From Thermoplasmata archaeon (GTDB taxonomy: Archaea > Thermoplasmatota > Thermoplasmata > Lutacidiplasmatales > UBA184), in contig JASHVP010000168.1 in the NCBI GenBank assembly GCA_030044475.1, forward strand, positions 1-5,571: a DNA stretch of 5,571 bases, read 5' to 3'. This document shows positions 1-4,050 of the stretch, in pieces. Under the pieces are notes generated by a model. It worked only from the letters and a program-made list of their open reading frames with translations. It made no database searches and was not told where the DNA came from. Each line of letters starts with the position of its first letter. Position 1 is the first letter of the stretch. A program made the position numbers and the translations under genes.

Positions 1-163
1 ACTCGTTCGCCGCCGGCTCGACGGCGTCGACCGACCGGGTCGCTTCGCGGTCGTCGTCCCGCTCCGGCGCCAGGAGGAACCCGCAACACTCGTCCGGATA
101 CGTCGACCGCGCGTGCGAGCGGATCGCGCCGAGCAGCGGGGCCGGGAGGGTGAGGTCCGTCAT
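1..163 (-). CDS. JAMM/MPN metallopeptidase, Mec-like, N-terminal fragment
   Basis: This gene starts at ATG 163-161 on the minus strand and leaves the window at base 1, so only 54 codons are visible. The N-terminus has a helix (PLLGAIRSHARSTYP) followed by DECCGFLLAPE. That matches the start of the JAMM/MPN domain of the Mec/M67 family, where the pattern is HA-x(3)-P-x-E-x-CG-x-L-x-G and the Glu is the catalytic acid. The metal-binding HxH...D motif would lie outside the window and cannot be checked. In actinobacteria, Mec releases newly made cysteine from the carrier CysO; archaeal relatives also cleave ubiquitin-like SAMP conjugates. The start overlaps the stop of the upstream cysteine synthase gene (ATGA), and a GAGGT Shine-Dalgarno sequence at 177-173 lies 9 nt before the ATG. 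This tight coupling favours a role in cysteine synthesis, but general desampylase activity is possible. Confidence 0.75.
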   Translation of the reverse strand, partial: MTDLTLPAPLLGAIRSHARSTYPDECCGFLLAPERDDDREATRSVDAVEPAANE

Positions 164-1056
164 GCGCCGTCGACCTCTCGACCTGAACCGCCGTCCGGGA
201 GGATCGCCACGATCACGGCCTGGGGACTCGCGGCCGCCACGGACCGGGCGACGGCCACGGCCGCCCCCGACGACGCGCCCACGGCCAACCCTTCCTCCCG
301 GGCGAGCCGGCGGACCATCTCGAGCGCCTCTTCGGTCTCGATCCGCACCGTCCGGTCGACCACTCTCGCGTCGTACGTCGACGGTCGCAAGGCCGTCGGC
401 AAGTGCTTCAGCCCCTCGAGGCCATGGAGGGGTCCCGTCGGCTCGACCGCCACGACCTCGATCCGGGGGTCGCGTTCCTTGAGATACCGACCGGTGCCGG
501 AGATGGTTCCCCCGGTCCCGACCCCCGCCACGAGCATCGAGATCCGTCCGGAGGTCTGCTGCCACAGTTCCGGGCCGGTGGTCGCGTAGTGGGCGCCCGG
601 GTTGGCCGGGTGGTTGTACTGGTCGGGATAGAAGTACCGGTCGGGCGACGCGGCGGCGAGCCTTCGCGCCTCCCGCTGCGCCCCGTCGGTCCCTTCGAGG
701 GGATCGCTGAAGACGAGGTCGGCCCCGTACGCCCGGATCCGGGCGACGCGATCGGGATTCGCGTTGCGAGGAACGACGAGCGTGACCGGAAAGCCGATCC
801 GGGCGCCGAGCATCGCATACGCGACGGCCGTGTTCCCGCTCGACGCGTCGAGCAGGGTCGTCCCGCTTCCCAGGCGACCCCGCGCGAGCGCGTCGCGCAC
901 GATCCCCAGCGCCGCGCGGTCCTTCACCGATCCGGTCGGGTTGAGGAACTCCGCCTTGCCCCACAACTCGGCCTCGAGCCCGTGGCCCACGGTGCGCAGC
1001 GGGAGCAGCGGCGTTCCGCCGACCCGGTCGAGCAAGGGGTCGTTCGGCCCCGCCAC
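160..1056 (-). CDS. cysM: Cysteine synthase (CysK/CysM family, PLP-dependent)
   Basis: Fold-type II PLP enzyme that makes cysteine from an activated serine (O-acetyl- or O-phosphoserine) and a sulfide or carrier-bound sulfur donor in the cytoplasm. From the chosen GTG start the protein is 298 aa, close to the usual 300-320. It shows DRVGGTPLLPL at 10-20, NPTGSVKDR with the PLP lysine at K45, the substrate loop SSGNTA at 72-77, the phosphate-cradle glycine loop GTGGTISG at 180-187, HGLEGLKHLP at 211-220 and GASSGAA at 260-266. The reading frame stays open to 1305 but would overlap the regulator gene with non-family sequence. GTG 1056 follows an AGGT Shine-Dalgarno sequence (1068-1065) at 8 nt and fits family length. 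The C-terminus stops shortly after LPDGG and lacks the usual RYLS-like tail. The adjacent Mec-like gene suggests a CysM-type enzyme using a protein thiocarboxylate, but the donor cannot be read from sequence. Confidence 0.88.
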   Translation of the reverse strand: MAGPNDPLLDRVGGTPLLPLRTVGHGLEAELWGKAEFLNPTGSVKDRAALGIVRDALARGRLGSGTTLLDASSGNTAVAYAMLGARIGFPVTLVVPRNANPDRVARIRAYGADLVFSDPLEGTDGAQREARRLAAASPDRYFYPDQYNHPANPGAHYATTGPELWQQTSGRISMLVAGVGTGGTISGTGRYLKERDPRIEVVAVEPTGPLHGLEGLKHLPTALRPSTYDARVVDRTVRIETEEALEMVRRLAREEGLAVGASSGAAVAVARSVAAASPQAVIVAILPDGGSGREVDGA

Positions 1057-1094
1057 CCGGTCGAACCTGGTAGAGCGGGCCCCGGGACCGTCGG

Positions 1095-1742
1095 TCAGCG
1101 CAGCTGGATCAGATGCGTGCACCGCATCCCTCCGCGGCCGATCGAGTCCTCGAGGTCGACCCCAGCTTCCCCGAGCAGAGTCTCGGTGAGCCGTTGGTCG
1201 AAGACGTTGCACAGGAGGTACGGGTGGGTGAGGGCGCTCTGCCGGAAGACGCAGTTGGTCCGGACGATCCGCGTCCGGCCGTCCGGGGTCCGTTCGGAGA
1301 TGCACTGGAACCCGAGCCGATTGAGCGCGGCAACGAGGAACCGCGCCTTGTCGTCGGCGCTCGCGCCGTGCGGGATCTCCTTGGCGACCTGGCGGGCCAT
1401 CCGCTCGGCCGCCTCGGCGAAGAGCGCACTGACGTACCCCTCGCCCTCGCGGGCGAGCAGCTCGTCGACGACCGTGTCGAGGATCAGGTCGTACTTCTTG
1501 GGGAACAGCTCCTGTCCCCGCCCCGTCAGCAGGTAGCGCTTTCGCGGACGGCCGACGCCTTCCCGGTGGAACGACGCCACCACGAGCCCGCGACTCTCCA
1601 TCCGGTCGAGATGGCCCCGCGCGGCGCTCTCCTGGATGCCGAGTTTCTCGGCGAGCTCGTGGGCGGTCCGGGGCGCGGCGGCCAGTTCCTCCAGGATCCG
1701 GCCCCGCGTTCCCTCGAGGGCGTCCGGCTCCGTCGTCGACAT
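1095..1742 (-). CDS. sufR: SufR-like Fe-S-sensing transcriptional regulator
   Basis: Winged helix-turn-helix regulator of 215 aa. The N-terminal DNA-binding domain (about 12-80) has a recognition region around AHELAEKLGIQESAARGHLD and the wing motif GRPRKRYLLTGRGQELFPKKYD at 65-85, characteristic of SufR/COG2345 proteins. Four cysteines lie in the C-terminal half at C147, C164, C178 and C208. The NC-x13-C stretch (164-178) followed by a late GMRC matches the [4Fe-4S]-binding region known in SufR. In cyanobacteria and mycobacteria SufR represses the suf operon when cluster supply is adequate. Here it is divergent from sufC and first in a leftward operon with cysteine synthase, so it probably controls both directions and itself. 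I chose ATG 1742, which follows GGAG (1756-1753) at 10 nt. An in-frame GTG at 1790 lies too near the minus-strand TATA box, upstream of the expected transcript start. Whether it binds a cluster is inferred from the cysteines. Confidence 0.82.
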   Translation of the reverse strand: MSTTEPDALEGTRGRILEELAAAPRTAHELAEKLGIQESAARGHLDRMESRGLVVASFHREGVGRPRKRYLLTGRGQELFPKKYDLILDTVVDELLAREGEGYVSALFAEAAERMARQVAKEIPHGASADDKARFLVAALNRLGFQCISERTPDGRTRIVRTNCVFRQSALTHPYLLCNVFDQRLTETLLGEAGVDLEDSIGRGGMRCTHLIQLR

Positions 1743-1837
1743 CGTGCGGTCGCTCCGTCCGTCTGGCGCGGGCGGTTTCGATTTACGCACCGCGCCATGC
1801 TTAAATAACGGTATCGGCTCGTAACCTCCGAAGACGC
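1743..1837. promoter_or_regulatory. Divergent sufR / sufC promoter region
   Basis: This 95-nt gap separates the divergent sufR and sufC starts. It holds one clear AT-rich core, GCTTAAATAAC around 1799-1809, in otherwise GC-rich DNA. On the plus strand TTAAATA (1801-1807) is a good archaeal TATA box. An initiation point about 26 nt from its centre would fall near 1830, giving sufC a leader of about 8 nt with no Shine-Dalgarno sequence. On the minus strand the same bases read TATTTAAG and could serve sufR, with initiation near 1778 and a leader of about 36 nt containing GGAG. A repressor bound here could block both directions at once. Confidence 0.7.
1765..1796. promoter_or_regulatory. Candidate operator: inverted repeat in sufR-sufC gap
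   Basis: Perfect 7-bp arms GGCGCGG (1765-1771) and CCGCGCC (1790-1796) flank an 18-nt AT-richer spacer. A nested GCGGT (1772-1776) / ACCGC (1789-1793) pair lies alongside. The element ends 4 bp before the plus-strand TATA box and spans the expected sufR transcription start, where a SufR dimer could block both promoters. Short GC arms are common by chance in DNA this rich in GC, so this is a candidate only. Confidence 0.3.
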
Positions 1838-2614
1838 ATGGCGATGATGGCCTCCCCGCACACGCTCGTGGTCGAGAACCTCCATGCGGAGGTCGCCGGA
1901 AAGGAGATCCTGAAGGGGGTCAACCTCACCCTCAAGACCGGGGAGCTCACGGCGCTGATGGGACCGAACGGCTCCGGCAAGAGCACCCTGGCCTACGCCC
2001 TGATGGGCCACCCGAAGTACAAAGTGACGAAGGGATCCGTCCACTTGGACGGCCAGGACCTGCTCAAGCTCACCGTCGACCAGAGATCCCGCGCCGGACT
2101 GTTCCTGGGCTTCCAGTACCCGCAAGAGGTCTCGGGACTGTCGCTCTCGAAGTTCCTGTGGACCGCCTACATGCAGCGGCACACGGCGCAGACCGCGAAC
2201 ACCGTCGAGTTCGACCGGAACCTCAAGGAGAACCTGGGGTGGCTCGGCATGGACGAGGCGCTGCTCAAGCGGTCGCTCAACGAGGGGTTCTCCGGCGGGG
2301 AGAAGAAGCGCGTCGAGGTCCTCCAGATGGCGACGCTCCGGCCGGCGTTCTCGATCCTCGACGAGCCCGATTCTGGCCTCGATATCGACGCGGTGCGGGC
2401 CGTCGGCGAGACCGTCGCGAAGCTCCACCGGCCCGACGCCGGGATCCTCGTCATCACGCACTACCAGCGGATCCTGAAGTACCTCCGTCCCGACCGAGTC
2501 CACGTCATGGTCGACGGCGTCGTCGCGCTCTCCGGCGGCCGGGAGCTGGCCGAGGAACTCGAGGCGAAGGGATACGACTGGGTCCGCGTCGGGGTCCCCG
2601 GCGCGACAGCCTGA
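1838..2614 (+). CDS. sufC: SufC, ABC-type ATPase of the SUF Fe-S assembly complex
   Basis: Soluble ABC ATPase of 258 aa (family about 250) that forms a complex with SufB, and usually SufD, and powers cluster assembly on the scaffold. All nucleotide-binding motifs are present: Walker A GPNGSGKST at 42-50, Q-loop FQYPQE with Q93, the signature FSGGEKKR at 151-158, Walker B FSILDEPDSGLD at 171-182, and the switch histidine H208 in ITHYQR. The SGGEKKR and LDEPDSGLDID forms are typical of SufC and not of transport ATPases. No membrane segment is present. The start is the first ATG after the TATA box at 1801; ATGs at 1844 and 1847 are in-frame alternatives. No Shine-Dalgarno sequence precedes it, consistent with near-leaderless initiation. 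sufS follows after 31 nt without a promoter of its own, so the two are probably cotranscribed. Confidence 0.96.
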   Translation: MAMMASPHTLVVENLHAEVAGKEILKGVNLTLKTGELTALMGPNGSGKSTLAYALMGHPKYKVTKGSVHLDGQDLLKLTVDQRSRAGLFLGFQYPQEVSGLSLSKFLWTAYMQRHTAQTANTVEFDRNLKENLGWLGMDEALLKRSLNEGFSGGEKKRVEVLQMATLRPAFSILDEPDSGLDIDAVRAVGETVAKLHRPDAGILVITHYQRILKYLRPDRVHVMVDGVVALSGGRELAEELEAKGYDWVRVGVPGATA

Positions 2615-2645
2615 AGCCCCATCCCGCGTTCCGGTACCCCGGACG

Positions 2646-3917
2646 ATGGACGTCGAGAAGATCCGTCGGGACTTTCCGCTCCTCCACCGCGAGGCGAACG
2701 GCCATCCGCTCGTCTATCTCGACTCGGCCGCGACGAGCCAAAAGCCCCAGAGCGTCATCGACGCCGAGGCCCGCTACTACGAGGAAGCGAACGCGAACGT
2801 CCGTCGTGGGGTGTACGCGCTCAGCGTCGAAGCGACGGATGCGTACGAGGCCGCCCGGGAACGGGTGGCGGGCTTCCTCGGGGCGAAGGACCCGAACGAG
2901 GTCGTGTTCGTGCGAGGCACGACCGAGGGTCTCAACCTCGTCGCCAACACGTTGGGCCAGCATCGGCTCCAGCGCGGCGACCGGGTCGTCACCACGGTGA
3001 TGGAGCACCATTCGAACATCGTCCCGTGGCACCAACTCCGGGAGTCGAAGGGGATCCACGTCGACTTCGTCGACATCGACGCGACCGGGGGGCTGCGGCT
3101 GGACCAGCTCGACGAATTCCTGCGCGCGCGCCCCAAGGTCGTGACCGTCGCGCACGTCTCGAACGTGCTCGGCACCGTGAACCCGGTGCGGGAGATCGCC
3201 GACCGGGCCCACGCCGCGGGGGCGCTCGTGGTGGTCGACGCCGCCCAATCGGCCCCGCATCGCCGACTCGACGTGCAGGCCCTGGGCGCCGACTTCCTCG
3301 CCTTCTCCGGTCACAAGACCCTGGGACCGATGGGGATCGGGGCGTTGTGGGCCCGGGGCGAACTGCTGGACGAGCTGCCGCCGTACATGGGAGGCGGCGA
3401 GATGATCCGGGAGGTCCACACCGACCGGATCTCGTACTGCGACCCGCCGGCGAAGTTCGAAGCGGGGACGCCGAACGTCGGGGGGGCGATCGGGTTGGCA
3501 ACGGCCCTGGAGTACCTCGAGGCCGTCGGGTGGGACTCCCTGGCGGCGCACGAGCGGACGCTGCAAGAACGGGGACTCCGGGCGATCCGCGACCGGGGGG
3601 ACGGACGGCTCCGCCTGATCGGCCCGCCGGATCCCGCGGACCGTGAGTCGGTCATCTCCTTCACGGTCGACGGGGTCCACCCGCACGACGTCGCGAGCCT
3701 GCTCGACGCCGACGGGATTTGCGTTCGGGCGGGGCACCACTGCGCCCAACCGCTGATGGAGCGTCTCGGGGTCCCGGCCCTCACCCGCGCGAGCCCGTAC
3801 CTCTACAACACGGTCGCCGAGATCGACGCCCTGTTCGCGGGCCTCGACCGCGTGTTAAAGCTGTTCGAGCGGGGCGCGAAGAGCCCGGCCCGCGGTGGAG
3901 CGACCACGGCGAGCTGA
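2646..3917 (+). CDS. sufS: SufS-type cysteine desulfurase
   Basis: Group II PLP-dependent cysteine desulfurase of 423 aa (family about 405-415). It takes sulfur from cysteine, releasing alanine, and holds it as a persulfide for cluster assembly. Visible residues: LDSAATSQKP at 25-34, TTEGLNLVAN at 92-101, the histidine that stacks on PLP in MEHHSNIVPW (119-128), the cofactor aspartate D198 in VVDAAQS, the Schiff-base lysine K224 in SGHKTLGPMGIG, FEAGTPNV at 271-278, and the persulfide cysteine C366 in RAGHHCAQPLM. The RAGHHC context is that of SufS/CsdA and not of IscS/NifS. The last 13 or so residues (AKSPARGGATTAS) look like an unconserved tail. The ATG lacks a clear Shine-Dalgarno sequence. 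No SufE or SufU sulfur-transfer partner appears in the window, so a partner is encoded elsewhere or SufS passes sulfur directly. The enzyme consumes the product of the divergent cysteine synthase gene. Confidence 0.96.
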   Translation: MDVEKIRRDFPLLHREANGHPLVYLDSAATSQKPQSVIDAEARYYEEANANVRRGVYALSVEATDAYEAARERVAGFLGAKDPNEVVFVRGTTEGLNLVANTLGQHRLQRGDRVVTTVMEHHSNIVPWHQLRESKGIHVDFVDIDATGGLRLDQLDEFLRARPKVVTVAHVSNVLGTVNPVREIADRAHAAGALVVVDAAQSAPHRRLDVQALGADFLAFSGHKTLGPMGIGALWARGELLDELPPYMGGGEMIREVHTDRISYCDPPAKFEAGTPNVGGAIGLATALEYLEAVGWDSLAAHERTLQERGLRAIRDRGDGRLRLIGPPDPADRESVISFTVDGVHPHDVASLLDADGICVRAGHHCAQPLMERLGVPALTRASPYLYNTVAEIDALFAGLDRVLKLFERGAKSPARGGATTAS

Positions 3918-3930
3918 CCCATCCCCCGGT

Positions 3931-3947
3931 GTCGCACGTGGCGTGAC
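3931..3947. repeat. Upstream copy of GTCGCAC-type imperfect palindrome
   Basis: GTCGCACGTGGCGTGAC is an imperfect inverted repeat (GTC...GAC ends, CACG/CGTG core) placed 13 nt after the sufS stop. It resembles the element at 3990-4006: seven leading bases are identical, and the rest aligns with one or two gaps. It could be a second operator half or a small hairpin at the sufS mRNA end. Its function is unknown. Confidence 0.25.
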
Positions 3948-3988
3948 AACGGACCCTCCGGCGAGCCTCCCGCTGTCGTAAGCGGCTG

Positions 3989-4007
3989 GGTCGCACCGTG
4001 CGCGACC
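3989..4007. promoter_or_regulatory. Candidate operator: perfect inverted repeat upstream of sufB TATA box
   Basis: GGTCGC (3989-3994) and GCGACC (4002-4007) form perfect 6-bp arms around the 7-nt spacer ACCGTGC. The element ends 5 bp before the sufB TATA box, over the BRE/TFB-binding zone, where a bound repressor would block initiation. The inverted repeat in the sufR-sufC gap ends 4 bp before its own TATA box, and both regions contain CGCACCG (1786-1792 and 3992-3998). SufR control is an inference from position and from the divergent sufR gene. Confidence 0.35.
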
Positions 4008-4050
4008 TCTCATTTAAATACGCCGGCGTGATGGAATTGCCGAGGAGCCT

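Larger units (their letters stand above)
3918..4050 (+). promoter_or_regulatory. sufS-sufB intergenic region with sufB promoter
   Basis: A 133-nt non-coding gap. TTTAAATA at 4013-4020 is a near-consensus archaeal TATA box starting 38 nt before the sufB ATG. That is almost the same geometry as at sufC (37 nt) and predicts a leader of about 8 nt. sufB can therefore be transcribed independently of sufC-sufS. I see no T-rich stretch after sufS that would act as an archaeal terminator, so readthrough is also possible. The gap also contains two related inverted-repeat elements, annotated separately. Confidence 0.75.

Noticed and set aside
1057..1305. Extension of the cysteine synthase upstream to 1305
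   Set aside because: The extra residues do not resemble the family and would overlap the C-terminal coding part of sufR, whose cysteine motifs are conserved. GTG 1056 gives normal length and has a Shine-Dalgarno sequence.
403..1536. Long open frame on the plus strand (377 codons) opposite cysteine synthase and sufR
   Set aside because: It spans the antisense of two well-supported genes and their gap, has biased composition (Arg, Gly, Pro) and no family motif.
1743..1790. GTG 1790 as the sufR start
   Set aside because: It lies only about 14 nt from the centre of the minus-strand TATA box, upstream of the expected transcript start near 1778. The added 16 residues are unlike the family, and ATG 1742 has GGAG at good spacing.
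2505..3749. Long open frame on the minus strand (414 codons) opposite sufC and sufS
   Set aside because: It is antisense to sufS, which has every catalytic residue of its family. The translation is Arg/Asp/Val/Pro-rich with no recognisable domain, as expected from a GC-rich complementary frame.
3918..4012. Intrinsic terminator after sufS
   Set aside because: Short inverted repeats are present but no T-rich run follows them. The only AT-rich stretch is the sufB TATA box.
4031..4033. ATG 4031 as an alternative sufB start
   Set aside because: It is 20 nt upstream and therefore out of frame with the SufB coding sequence.
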